This document shows positions 35,837 to 44,812 of a stretch of 64,000 nucleotides of DNA, in pieces. Every line of letters begins with the position of its first letter. Position 1 is the first letter of the stretch. Origin of the DNA: DAOUBP01 sp964513075 (lineage in GTDB: Bacteria; Chloroflexota; Anaerolineae; CG2-30-64-16). Position numbers and translations under genes: made by a program. A model generated the notes under the pieces. The model had not been told where the DNA came from and did not search any database. It worked only from the letters and a program-made list of their open reading frames with translations. The stretch lies in assembly GCA_964513075.1 (NCBI GenBank), contig CAZELR010000006.1, positions 44,935 through 108,934 of the forward strand, given 5' to 3'.

Positions 35837-36958
35837 TCACCGCAGAATCGCCTTCAGCGCACCCAGCAGCAGGACCACATTCTCGGGCCGGCTGCTGTGG
35901 CCCATCAGGCCGATGCGCCACACCTTGCCCTTCAGTGGTCCAAAGCCGCCGGAAATCTCGATATTAAACTCATCCAGAAGCCGGCGTCGCACGATTGCAT
36001 CGTCGATGCCAGGGCCAAGCTGGCAGGTGGTCAGGGTGGTATTGCGGTGCGCCAACGGCACGAAGGGGGGCAGATGAAGCTCCTCCAAACCGGCCCAGAG
36101 CAGTTCCGCATTGGTCCGATGCCGGACGAAACGCGCCGCGAGGCCCTCCTCGGCCACGATCCGGAGCGCCTCGCGCAGCGCATAGTTCATACTGATCGGC
36201 GCAGTGTGATGGTAAGTACGCTCTTTGCCCCAATAGCGCTCCACCATGGTCAAGTCGAGATACCAGTTAGGCACCGCAGTCTTTCGGCTGCGCAGCACCT
36301 CACGGCCGCGCGGACCGATAGTAATAGGGGCAAGGCCAGGCGGGCACGAAATACACTTCTGCGCGCCGCTATACGCAACATCGACATCCCACGCATCAAC
36401 CTCCACTGGCACGCCGGTCAGCGACGTCACCGCGTCCAACACCAACAGCGCGGCATGATCGTGGACGATGCGGGCAATCTCGGCAACATGTGGTTGCAGC
36501 GCCCCGGTCGACGTTTCGGCGTGAACCAGAGCCAACAACTTGTACTTCTTGCGGGCCAGTGCAGCGTTAATCTCATCAGGGTCAAACACTTCACCCCAGG
36601 CACGCTCTAATCGATCGACGTGAGCGCCGAGCCGACCGGCCATATCGCATAGCCGCTCGCCGAAATAACCGTTGACACCGATCAGAACGTTATCGCCCGG
36701 CTCAATAAAGTTAACCAGCGCCGCCTCCATGCCGGCGCTGCCAGTGCCTGAGACGGGGATAGTCAGCTCGTTGTCCGTCTGGAAGGCATAGCGGAGCAGT
36801 TGCTGCACCTGGTCCATGATGGTGAGAAACTCGGGATCCAGGTGGCCAACAAGTGGCGCCGACATGGCGCGCAGCACACGCGAGGACACCATGCTGGGGC
36901 CAGGGCCGAGCAAGGTGCGAGGGGACAGATTGAGATCAGCGAAACGTGGAACTTCCAT
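35837..36958 (-). CDS. Alanine-glyoxylate / serine-pyruvate class V aminotransferase
   Basis: A 373-residue PLP enzyme (fold type I). LLGPGPSMVSSRVL and the N-terminal GHLDPEF are typical of the AGXT group; the PLP lysine lies in AYSGAQKCISCPPGL, with DAVTSLTGVPVEVD upstream supplying the cofactor Asp. The ATG at 36958 is chosen because GGAGG lies 9 nt upstream. Likely a glyoxylate, serine or photorespiration-like transamination. It converges on the phosphopantetheinyl transferase with a 13-bp gap. Confidence 0.93.
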   Translation of the reverse strand: MEVPRFADLNLSPRTLLGPGPSMVSSRVLRAMSAPLVGHLDPEFLTIMDQVQQLLRYAFQTDNELTIPVSGTGSAGMEAALVNFIEPGDNVLIGVNGYFGERLCDMAGRLGAHVDRLERAWGEVFDPDEINAALARKKYKLLALVHAETSTGALQPHVAEIARIVHDHAALLVLDAVTSLTGVPVEVDAWDVDVAYSGAQKCISCPPGLAPITIGPRGREVLRSRKTAVPNWYLDLTMVERYWGKERTYHHTAPISMNYALREALRIVAEEGLAARFVRHRTNAELLWAGLEELHLPPFVPLAHRNTTLTTCQLGPGIDDAIVRRRLLDEFNIEISGGFGPLKGKVWRIGLMGHSSRPENVVLLLGALKAILR

Positions 36959-37061
36959 GCCAGGCAACCTCCATGGATCAGAAATTCATACAACTTCAGT
37001 ATAGCGCCGATGGGGTCCGGCGGCAAACGCACGATGCAGTTGAGACCAGGAAAAAATCTGC

Positions 37062-37090
37062 TTGACACCCTCCGCCGCGCGTTGTACACT
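37062..37090 (+). promoter_or_regulatory. Promoter of the unknown-protein/dGTPase operon
   Basis: Perfect TTGACA (37062-37067), 17-nt spacer, TACACT (37085-37090). This places the transcript start near 37097 and excludes the upstream GTG/ATG candidates of the next frame. Confidence 0.75.
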
Positions 37091-37169
37091 GGCAATCAAT
37101 GGCGTACTGAGGTTAGCAGCGCGCCTCACAAAACGACGGCTGACCAACTTATCCACGAAGATGAGACCT

Positions 37170-37628
37170 ATGTCCACATCCGAACCCAACCCATGTGGCT
37201 GTCCGAATACCGAAGAGATCCTGGCCGACCTCGATGCCGACCTGCTCGATATGCAGCCCGGCGAGCGATTATGGAAGTTATACTGCTTCCGCGCCGTCGG
37301 TCATGCCACAGACCTGCGCCACCGCATCTACAGCAAACGCAAGGCCGATGGCCGACTAGCGCTGGTTACCTTTGCCGTGCACAATCCTGTCCGCGTGCAG
37401 CAGGGCGAAAATGGCAGCGCAAGCACCGACCGATTGTCTGTTCGTTCGAGCATCGCCCGCGTCCCAGATCTGTCGCCGGAGGACCTTGAGCGCATCATCG
37501 CAACGGTTCAACGCGAAACCCAGGCAACCGCCAACAACTGTGAGGAAGTTGATCTTACGATCTTTGACACTCTACAGCAACAGATCGCCTGGCTGGAAGG
37601 AGGATCGGATGTTCCTCAGCCGCGCTGA
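37170..37628 (+). CDS. Conserved-looking protein of unknown function
   Basis: About 152 soluble residues, not recognised. It opens with CGCPNTEEILADLDADLLD, has a basic middle (RHRIYSKRKADGR) and ends with a helical segment. There is no signal peptide or membrane helix. The start is ATG 37170 (37161 is an alternative), downstream of the promoter at 37062. It overlaps the dGTPase gene by 20 nt, so the two are translationally coupled and may be functionally linked. Confidence 0.65.
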   Translation: MSTSEPNPCGCPNTEEILADLDADLLDMQPGERLWKLYCFRAVGHATDLRHRIYSKRKADGRLALVTFAVHNPVRVQQGENGSASTDRLSVRSSIARVPDLSPEDLERIIATVQRETQATANNCEEVDLTIFDTLQQQIAWLEGGSDVPQPR

Positions 37629-38769
37629 GATCGAGGCTCGCGAAGCCGCAACGTTGGCGCCCTATGCAGTGGCCAGCCGTGCCAGCCGCGGGCGCGCCTA
37701 TCCGGAAGAGGAGCATGCGTATCGAACCGCTTTCCAGCGCGATCGCGATCGAATCATCCACACGGCCGCATTTCGGCGCCTCGACTACAAAACGCAGGTC
37801 TTCGTTTACCACGAGGGGGACAACTACCGCAACCGGCTGACCCACACGGTAGAGGTGGCACAGATTGGCGGTAGTCTGGCCAGAACCCTCGGCGCCAACG
37901 AGGACCTGACCGAGGCCATCTGCCTGGCGCATGATCTGGGCCACGCTGCGTTCGGCCACACGGGCGAGTCCACATTGAACACCCTGATGGCCCATCACGG
38001 TGGCTTCGACCATCAGCGTCAGACCATGCGCATCGTTACCTTGCTGGAGGACCGCTACACCGATTTCCCCGGACTGAATCTAACCTACGAGGTGCGCGAA
38101 GGGTTGGTGAAGCATGACACGGACTACGACGTGACCGATGCGACTGGCTACGAGCCGGAAAAGGCCGGCACTTTGGAGTGCCAGCTCAGCAACCTGGCCG
38201 ATGAAATCGCGTATAACACCGCGGACCTCGAGGATGGGCTGCGCAGCGGCGTGTTGGACCCGCTAGAGGTAGCCGAGCTGGCGCTGTGGCAGGCCGCCCT
38301 GGCCTCATTGGACGAACGTCTGGAGTGCCGACTGGAAGATAAGTTGCGTGCCCGGCTGATCCGCCGGCTTATTGGCATCGAGATCACCGACGCGATCACT
38401 GCGACCGCCAGTAACCTACATGCGATGGGCGTTGGAGATGTAGAGGACGTGCGCAAGGTAGGACGAAATCTGGCCGGCTTCTCACCGGAAGTGCTGGAGA
38501 TGAACGAGGAGCTGAAAGCATTCCTGCTAAAGAGCTTCTATCTTCATCCACGTGTGATCCGCATGGCCTATAAAGCGAACCTCATGCTGACCGCGCTCTT
38601 CGAGGCATATCTGAAGGAGCAGCGCCAACTGCCCTATGAAGTGCAAGCCCGCATCCAGCGCGGCCCTGACTCGCCGCAACGGGTCATTTGTGACTATATC
38701 GCCGGAATGACTGATCGCTACGCGATCTTGGAATACAAGCGGCTGTTTGACCCAGAAGCACGGGGGTGA
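37609..38769 (+). CDS. dgt: dGTPase-like HD-domain triphosphohydrolase
   Basis: A 386-residue deoxyguanosinetriphosphate triphosphohydrolase-like protein. HD-domain ligands: His in NRLTHTVEVAQI, His-Asp in LAHDLGHAAFGHTGE, and Asp in NLADEIAYNTADLEDGL. AYRTAFQRDRDRIIHTAAFRRL and KTQVF are the N-terminal family signature. It would remove triphosphate from dNTPs, affecting pool balance and phage resistance. The ATG at 37609 has GGAGG 5 nt upstream; longer frames run into the preceding gene. A hairpin terminator follows. Confidence 0.93.
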   Translation: MFLSRAEIEAREAATLAPYAVASRASRGRAYPEEEHAYRTAFQRDRDRIIHTAAFRRLDYKTQVFVYHEGDNYRNRLTHTVEVAQIGGSLARTLGANEDLTEAICLAHDLGHAAFGHTGESTLNTLMAHHGGFDHQRQTMRIVTLLEDRYTDFPGLNLTYEVREGLVKHDTDYDVTDATGYEPEKAGTLECQLSNLADEIAYNTADLEDGLRSGVLDPLEVAELALWQAALASLDERLECRLEDKLRARLIRRLIGIEITDAITATASNLHAMGVGDVEDVRKVGRNLAGFSPEVLEMNEELKAFLLKSFYLHPRVIRMAYKANLMLTALFEAYLKEQRQLPYEVQARIQRGPDSPQRVICDYIAGMTDRYAILEYKRLFDPEARG

Positions 38770-38780
38770 GCCGGCTGCAT

Positions 38781-38832
38781 GCAGCCTCAATCCGCGGGGG
38801 CTGACCCTGCGGATTGAGGCTGCTACGTTTTT
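38781..38832 (+). terminator. Rho-independent-type terminator after dgt
   Basis: 15-bp perfect arms (GCAGCCTCAATCCGC and its complement, 38781-38795 and 38809-38823), a 13-nt loop that can pair further (GGG/CCC), then TACGTTTTT running into the convergent gene's stop codon. Confidence 0.8.
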
Positions 38833-40118
38833 CAACGCTTTCGGAACGCCTGGAACTTCACCTGCAACTCGGAGAACGCCACACGAGCAGGCTCCTGCTC
38901 AGAGTAAGTGATCCGTTCGACTAAGCCCCGCAGCAACAGATCGTGGGTCTCCAGGGTAAACTCCGTGCCGGAGCGCACGGGAATCGCCTCGTGCTCGCCA
39001 GCCTGCTCGGAGCGGAGACCGGTGTCGCGATAACCGCCCTCGCTCATCAACACCTTGACGCGCGTATCAGGATCGGTGCTATCCCACAGCCACGCCTGAA
39101 GTGCGATTGCCTGATCGCGAGCGCGGCCAACCGGATCGTTAAGCTGCAAACCGCATTGCCCCAGATAACCATCGATCGGGTCGTTGATGTCGAAGGCTTC
39201 ATCGTAGCCGTCTTCACCCTGGTAGACCGCAATAAAGTCACCTAACCGCACAGGCGCGGCAGCAGCCGGCTGGGATGGAGCACGCTTCACCGGCTCGGCC
39301 ACGGGTTCCCGGCGCGGCTCAACCGTCTGAGGCCGCACAGTCGAAATGGATGGTTCTTGCCGTTGGGGCATAAAAGGCGGCAGATCTGCGGCGCTCGCAA
39401 CCTCCTCCGGCGGCTCAGGCTCACGCGTATAGGTCGAGGGGCGGGACCACCCCGCCGGAGGTAAAGGCTCGCCCGCATCGACGCGTTCAGACGGCCACTG
39501 CGCCTTCGCCTCCTCGAGGATATCGGCTGCGCTACGCCCCGATTCATCATCGCGCGCTGGGTAACGCTGCGGGCTGCGGGCGGCAGGCTCCGTGGCGCCC
39601 TGCTGGTAAGCGCGCCACTTCCGGAAGAGCCAGACAAATAGCGCCACAGCGCCCAGCGCCAAGGCAATCCAAAGCACCGCCGAGCACACCCGCTTTAGAA
39701 TCGCCAGAGCGCCGGTGAGCTGTGTCGCGCCGGACGTTGGGGCAGGCGCAGCAGCCGAAGCCGGTGCAACCGGTTCCAGATTCAGGGCCTTGCTCAATAG
39801 CTGGACATCTTCTGCGCGCTTGGCATCCGTGCCCGAAGCTACTTCCTGCAAATCAGCGACGGCCTGGGCAAGATCCGGCGCCGACCAAGTCTCCAGGCGC
39901 GCGCGCGCTAGCTCAACATTGGGGTTGGTCGCGTATGACTCAGCAACCATGGCCAGGTATTCGTTGCGCTCCGCAGCGCGCAGGTCTTGGGGATAGGCGT
40001 TCGTCCACTTAACCGGCCAGATACCCCAGCCAATAATCAAGCCGATCAAGATCCCGACCAATAAGGCGCTAAGCGGCCAAAAGTACCAGGGACGGGTGCT
40101 TGTGCGATCGCGGTTCAT
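38832..40118 (-). CDS. Two-helix membrane protein of unknown function
   Basis: About 428 residues. Helix 1 (~15-35, PLSALLVGILIGLIIGWGIWP) is followed by a ~110-residue helical extracytoplasmic segment, helix 2 (~155-180, VLWIALALGAVALFVWLFRKW), a long Pro/Glu/Arg-rich linker, then a folded domain from ~275 (VRLGDFIAVYQGEDGYDEAF). No family is recognised. The ATG at 40118 is chosen for the strong GGAGGA 6 nt upstream. Last gene of the dprA-manC-topA-xer-pepP operon. Confidence 0.75.
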   Translation of the reverse strand: MNRDRTSTRPWYFWPLSALLVGILIGLIIGWGIWPVKWTNAYPQDLRAAERNEYLAMVAESYATNPNVELARARLETWSAPDLAQAVADLQEVASGTDAKRAEDVQLLSKALNLEPVAPASAAAPAPTSGATQLTGALAILKRVCSAVLWIALALGAVALFVWLFRKWRAYQQGATEPAARSPQRYPARDDESGRSAADILEEAKAQWPSERVDAGEPLPPAGWSRPSTYTREPEPPEEVASAADLPPFMPQRQEPSISTVRPQTVEPRREPVAEPVKRAPSQPAAAAPVRLGDFIAVYQGEDGYDEAFDINDPIDGYLGQCGLQLNDPVGRARDQAIALQAWLWDSTDPDTRVKVLMSEGGYRDTGLRSEQAGEHEAIPVRSGTEFTLETHDLLLRGLVERITYSEQEPARVAFSELQVKFQAFRKR

Positions 40119-40189
40119 CTTTTCTCCTCCATTGCCTGGTGGTTGAGCGAAATCGCGGCTCGGATGCTCCTCAAAAAGCCAGGTCCGAC

Positions 40190-41281
40190 TCACACATCTA
40201 TTATCGGCGTTTTTGGCGCTTGCGTCAAGACTTCAACGCCGTTATCTGTGATCAATACAACATCCTCGATGCGCACGCCCCCCCACCCCGGTAAATAGAT
40301 GCCCGGCTCGACGGTAACGAAGTTGCCGGGCGCAAGAATATCCGTTGAGAGCCGACCCAGTCGCGGCAGCTCATGGACTGCCAGGCCCACACCATGCCCA
40401 AGGCTGTGTCCAAAGAAATCGCCGTAGCCTGCAGCAGCAATCACGTCCCGCGCTGCAGCATCCGCCTCGGGCCCAGTCATGCCGGGGCGCATGGCCGCTT
40501 CGGCCGCGGTTTGAGCCTGCAACACAGTGTTGTAAACGGCCCAGAACTGCGCGGGGTCGTCCGGTTGGCCCAAACACACCGTGCGGGTCAGGTCAGAGCA
40601 ATACCCACCCATTTTTGCGCCCATGTCGATCACGATGGGCTGGCCGGCCACGAGGGGAGCATCGCTGGCGCGTGCATGGGGCCGCGCGCCGTTGGGCCCA
40701 CACGCAACGATGGTGTCAAACGAGACCGCCTGGGCGCCGTGCGTGCGCATGTAGCTCTCGATGATCCAGGCCAGCTCCTGCTCTGTCATCCTGGGTCGGA
40801 CCTGCGCCAGCGCCGCAGCCAACGCCTCATCGGCCAGTACGATAGCCGCGCGCAGCACGGCGGCCTCGGCCGCGTCCTTGATGGCGCGCAGCTCCGTTAC
40901 CAGCCCCTTGACGGGAACCCACTCTGTTGCGGGCGCAGCTTTCGACCAGCTTTGCACGTCAGCGAACGTGGCATGGTCTGCCTGAAACGCCAGGCGACTC
41001 ACGTTTGCGCCGGCCAACATCGCCGGCAGCACGTCTGCCGGTGTCGTCGTAATCTTCACCAGCGCGTACTCGGGACATTCGATGCCGACCTGCTCATAAT
41101 AGCGGAAATCGGTCGCGATCAGCGCGCATTCCTGCGAGATAAACAGGGCGCCGGACGACCCGGAAAACCCGCTGAGGTAGGCTCGATCTTCGGGCTGGCT
41201 GACCAACAATGCATCCACGCCGGTTTTCGCCAGAACCTCACGCAGCCGGGCCAGGCGAGAGGAGATAAGTGATGGGGTCAT
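40190..41281 (-). CDS. pepP: M24B Xaa-Pro aminopeptidase
   Basis: A 363-residue pita-bread metallopeptidase cleaving N-terminal X-Pro bonds. An N-terminal creatinase-like domain (~1-125) precedes the catalytic domain with the five metal ligands: Asp in VIDMGAKM, Asp in GYCSDLTRTV, His in GHSLGHGVGL, Glu in TVEPGIYLPGWGG and Glu in VRIEDVV. pepP or pepQ cannot be separated by eye. It lies 30 bp after the recombinase gene. Confidence 0.93.
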   Translation of the reverse strand: MTPSLISSRLARLREVLAKTGVDALLVSQPEDRAYLSGFSGSSGALFISQECALIATDFRYYEQVGIECPEYALVKITTTPADVLPAMLAGANVSRLAFQADHATFADVQSWSKAAPATEWVPVKGLVTELRAIKDAAEAAVLRAAIVLADEALAAALAQVRPRMTEQELAWIIESYMRTHGAQAVSFDTIVACGPNGARPHARASDAPLVAGQPIVIDMGAKMGGYCSDLTRTVCLGQPDDPAQFWAVYNTVLQAQTAAEAAMRPGMTGPEADAAARDVIAAAGYGDFFGHSLGHGVGLAVHELPRLGRLSTDILAPGNFVTVEPGIYLPGWGGVRIEDVVLITDNGVEVLTQAPKTPIIDV

Positions 41282-41311
41282 GATTACCTCACTGTACGGA
41301 AATAGATGGAT

Positions 41312-42262
41312 TCAAGACTGATTTCGCCGAGCACGCGGATGTGCTCGCTGCACCGTCTCTTTAAGCTGGGTCTGGCTTACCTGCGTGTAGATCTGCGTAG
41401 TGCTAGCTTGTTCATGCCCTAACAACTCTTGTACTACGCGCAGATCAGCACCGCCGTCCAATAGGTGCGTCGCAAAGCTGTGGCGCAGCATATGGGGCGT
41501 CACCCGGTGCTCGATGCCTGCTGCCGCAGCATAAGCGCGCAACGAGCGGGTGAACATGCTGATTGACAGCCGCTGGCCGAAACGGTTAAGAAACAGAGCA
41601 GTCGGCCGCAGGCTGAGCCACCGGCCCTCCTTGGTGGTCCGACCGCCCGAACGGGCCGCCTGGGCCAGCAGCACGGGCCGGCCGGCGGCCAGATACGCCC
41701 GCAGCGCGGCGACAGCCGGCTGACCGATCAGGGCCACGCGCTCCTTAGCGCCCTTGCCGGTCACATGCACCTGCGCCAGAGCCAGATCAATATCTGTTAT
41801 GTCAATTCCGAGAAGCTCACTCACACGCAGCCCGCCAGCATAAGCCAGCTCCAACAAAGCCCGATCACGCAGGCCTTGGGGGGTCGCGATATTGGGAGCG
41901 GACAACAACGCTACCACCTCTTCCTTCGCCAGCGGCCGAGGCAGCCGTTGCGGCAGCTTAGGAGCTGAGATACGGCTCACCGGGTTGTCGGTCACCAGAT
42001 CGTGTTGGCGCATGTAGGCATAAAACGCCCGTAACTCAGACACCCGCCGCGCCACGCTGGCCTTTGCATACCCCTGCACGCTGAGTGCGGCCAGCCACTG
42101 GCGCAACAGCGCCACCGTCACCTCGCCCCAGGTGCTCACGCCATGCTCGTGAGCATACGCCATGAACTGGCTGATCTCCCGACGGTAATTGCTCACCGTG
42201 TGCGGTGAGGCGTTGCGTTCGGCCACCAGATAACGGACATAGCGATCCAGGGCATCCTGCAT
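41312..42262 (-). CDS. xerC: XerC/XerD-type tyrosine recombinase
   Basis: A 316-residue site-specific recombinase. N-terminal SAM-like domain (YLVAERNASPHTVSNYRREI); catalytic set Arg in GLRVSELLG, Lys in GKGAKERV, His-x-x-Arg in HMLRHSFATHLL, His in ELLGHEQASTTQIYTQV with the nucleophile Tyr. Length and position after topA fit the chromosome-dimer resolvase XerC rather than an island integrase. It starts 1 bp after the topA stop. Confidence 0.9.
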   Translation of the reverse strand: MQDALDRYVRYLVAERNASPHTVSNYRREISQFMAYAHEHGVSTWGEVTVALLRQWLAALSVQGYAKASVARRVSELRAFYAYMRQHDLVTDNPVSRISAPKLPQRLPRPLAKEEVVALLSAPNIATPQGLRDRALLELAYAGGLRVSELLGIDITDIDLALAQVHVTGKGAKERVALIGQPAVAALRAYLAAGRPVLLAQAARSGGRTTKEGRWLSLRPTALFLNRFGQRLSISMFTRSLRAYAAAAGIEHRVTPHMLRHSFATHLLDGGADLRVVQELLGHEQASTTQIYTQVSQTQLKETVQRAHPRARRNQS

Positions 42263-42263
42263 G

Positions 42264-44780
42264 CTAGACCTTGATGCGTTCCCCACAGACCGTGCACTCG
42301 GCTGAGTCTTTGCCGGCCGCCACCAGCAGCCCGCCGCAGCGAGGGCACGCCTGCGGCAGCGGACGCTTCCAGGAGGTGAAGTCGCACGCCGGGTAGTTGA
42401 CGCAGCCGTAGAAGGTGCGGCCCTTGCGCGTGCGCCGCTCCACCAGGTCGCCGCCGTCTTTCGGGCAGCGCACGCCTACCCTGGCAATCAGCGGTCGGGT
42501 AAAACGACATGTTGGATAGTTGCCACAACCGACGAACTTACCGAAACGCCCCAGCTTGATCACCAAGTCACCACCGCACTCCGGGCACGACTCGCCGAGC
42601 TTCTCCGGCTCAACGGAGACCTTCTCCATGGTCAGTTCAGCATGCTCAAGCTGCGGGCCGAAAAAGGCATAGAAGTCCTGCAAGACTGGCACCATCGCCT
42701 CCTCACCGCGCGCGATGCCATCGAGGTGCTCCTCCATCGCCGCCGTGAAGCCAACGTTGAACACCGAGTCAAAATGCTTCACCAAGAGATCGTTGACGGT
42801 GAAACCCAGTTCAGTGGGCACGAGCTTCTTCTCGCTTCGTTCGACGTAAGCCCGATCGAGAATGGTTGAGATGATCGCCGCATAGGTGCTGGGCCGGCCA
42901 ATGCCGTGTTCCTCCAACGCCTTGACCAACGAAGCCTCCGAGTAGCGCGGGGGCGCCTGGGTGAAGTGCTGTTCGGGCAGCAGACGGAGCAAATCAAGCG
43001 CCTCGCCCTCGACCAGATCGCCGGGTATGGCGGCCGGTGAAGCCGTCGAGATGTCGCCAGACTCACTTCCCTCGACATCAGCATCGCGGCCGTTTGCGCC
43101 GCGATCTCTGTCCGCGCTGCGGCCGTTCTCCGGGTCGCCGCCGCTCTCAGCCGGACCAGCTGCGCCGCCGGCATATACCGCCAGGAACCCAGGGAAACGC
43201 ACCACGGACCCGCTGGTCCGGAACAGGTAGGGCGGCTCCGAGTCAGCTGGCGGCCCGGCCGCCACATCCACCGACAACGTGTCGTAAATGGCGGCTGCCA
43301 TCTGGCTGGCCATGAAGCGACGCCAGATCAGCTCGTACAGGCGAAACTGCTCAGGAGCGAGCTTGTCTCGCAGCATGGCCGGCGTGCGCCGCACAGATGT
43401 AGGCCGGATCGCCTCGTGCGCCTCCTGAGCATTCTTTGCACGCGCTCGGAACACATTGGGTTCGGCCGGCACGTACTCGGGGCCGAACAGCTCAGCGACC
43501 AGGCCCCGCGTCTCCGACTGCGCCTCGGATGAAACGTTCACGCTGTCGGTGCGCATGTAGGTAATCAGGCCGACTGTGCCGCCCTCACCCACGTCGATGC
43601 CTTCGTAGAGATCCTGCGCCACGCGCATGGTGCGCGCCGCGGTCATGCCCAGCTTGGCGGCGGCATCCTGCTGCAGGGTGCTGGTGGTGAAGGGTGGGTT
43701 CGGCCGGCGGCGGCGCTCGCCGCGCTTGACGTTGGCGACGGTGTAAGCCGCGCCCTTCAACTCCGCCAGAACTGCGTCGGCATCGCCGCGGTTTTTGAGA
43801 TCTGCCTCCTGGCCGCGGATGCGGATCAAACGAGCCAGAAAACCAGGCCGCGGTTGCTGCCCCCGCGTCGGCTGCTGCGCCAGCTCAGCATCCAAGGACC
43901 AATACTCAACCGGCACAAATGCTGTGATCTCGCGTTCGCGTTCGACGATGAGCCGCAGCGCCACAGACTGCACACGGCCGGCCGAGAGGCGGCCCTTGAC
44001 GCGCTCCCATAGCAAGGGGCTGACCTGATAGCCCACCAGCCGGTCGAGAATGCGCCGCGCTTGCTGGGCGTCTACAAGCTGCATATCGATGTCGCGGCTA
44101 TGTGCAAAGGCCTCGGCAATCGCGGATCGGGTAATCTCATGGAACACGACGCGATGCGTACGCTCCTGGGGAATATGCGCCGCCTCCAACAGGTGCCAGG
44201 CGATGGCCTCGCCCTCGCGGTCGGGATCGGTAGCCAGGTAGATCTCCCCTGCCTCCGCGGCCGCAGCCTTGAGGCTTTTGACCACGTCTTTCTTATCGTC
44301 GGATACGCGATACTTGGGTGCGAAGCCGTTCTCAATGTCCACCGAAAGCTGCGAGCGTAACAGATCGCGCACGTGTCCGATGGAAGCGCGCACATCGTAA
44401 CCCATACCCAGAAAACGCCCAACCGTACGTGCCTTCGCAGGAGATTCGACGATGACCAGCTTGTCACCAGGGTGGAAGGAACGTGACTTAGCCTTCTTTC
44501 CGCCCTTGCTGCCAGGCGCTTCTTCAGCAGTGGCCTTGACCTTAGTCCTGACCTTGGCCTTAGCCTGAACCTCAGTCTTCGCGTTCAATGCCGGGGCCGG
44601 CAGACCGGCGTGGTCGGCTGTCGCGCCCATTCTCACAAGATTGGTGCCACACGTCGCGCAGACACCGCGCGACGCGGCCCGGCCATTGGCAAGATAGACA
44701 GGCTGCGCGTCCGCCAAAGGACGCGCAGCCTTACAACGCATACAATATGCGGTTAAGGTATTCGTAGAACTATCAGTCAT
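42264..44780 (-). CDS. topA: DNA topoisomerase I with N-terminal zinc ribbon
   Basis: Type IA topoisomerase, ~838 residues. Before the TOPRIM domain (KLVIVESPAKARTVG, ~105) there is an added ~50-residue module AYCMRCKAARPL...GVCATCGTNLVRMG resembling DUF5679, then a Lys/Ala/Val-rich linker (VQAKAKVRTKVKA). The active-site Tyr is in GLITYMRTDSVNVS. Three C-terminal Cys4 zinc ribbons follow (CPECGGDL, CPKDGGDL, CPRCGGLL). A ~50-residue Gly/Asp/Glu-rich insert lies near 535-585. The ATG at 44780 is used; a GTG at 44795 is the alternative. Confidence 0.96.
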   Translation of the reverse strand: MTDSSTNTLTAYCMRCKAARPLADAQPVYLANGRAASRGVCATCGTNLVRMGATADHAGLPAPALNAKTEVQAKAKVRTKVKATAEEAPGSKGGKKAKSRSFHPGDKLVIVESPAKARTVGRFLGMGYDVRASIGHVRDLLRSQLSVDIENGFAPKYRVSDDKKDVVKSLKAAAAEAGEIYLATDPDREGEAIAWHLLEAAHIPQERTHRVVFHEITRSAIAEAFAHSRDIDMQLVDAQQARRILDRLVGYQVSPLLWERVKGRLSAGRVQSVALRLIVEREREITAFVPVEYWSLDAELAQQPTRGQQPRPGFLARLIRIRGQEADLKNRGDADAVLAELKGAAYTVANVKRGERRRRPNPPFTTSTLQQDAAAKLGMTAARTMRVAQDLYEGIDVGEGGTVGLITYMRTDSVNVSSEAQSETRGLVAELFGPEYVPAEPNVFRARAKNAQEAHEAIRPTSVRRTPAMLRDKLAPEQFRLYELIWRRFMASQMAAAIYDTLSVDVAAGPPADSEPPYLFRTSGSVVRFPGFLAVYAGGAAGPAESGGDPENGRSADRDRGANGRDADVEGSESGDISTASPAAIPGDLVEGEALDLLRLLPEQHFTQAPPRYSEASLVKALEEHGIGRPSTYAAIISTILDRAYVERSEKKLVPTELGFTVNDLLVKHFDSVFNVGFTAAMEEHLDGIARGEEAMVPVLQDFYAFFGPQLEHAELTMEKVSVEPEKLGESCPECGGDLVIKLGRFGKFVGCGNYPTCRFTRPLIARVGVRCPKDGGDLVERRTRKGRTFYGCVNYPACDFTSWKRPLPQACPRCGGLLVAAGKDSAECTVCGERIKV

Positions 44781-44812
44781 GAAATCGCTTGACACTCCGT
44801 TTAGTATTCATT

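Noticed and set aside
37062..37169. N-terminal extension of the protein at 37170
   Set aside because: The extension would start inside a TTGACA-17-TACACT promoter.
41312..42262. Tyrosine recombinase as the integrase of a mobile element
   Set aside because: It sits in an operon with topA, dprA and pepP, has the XerC size, and is 14 kb from the tRNA-linked region.
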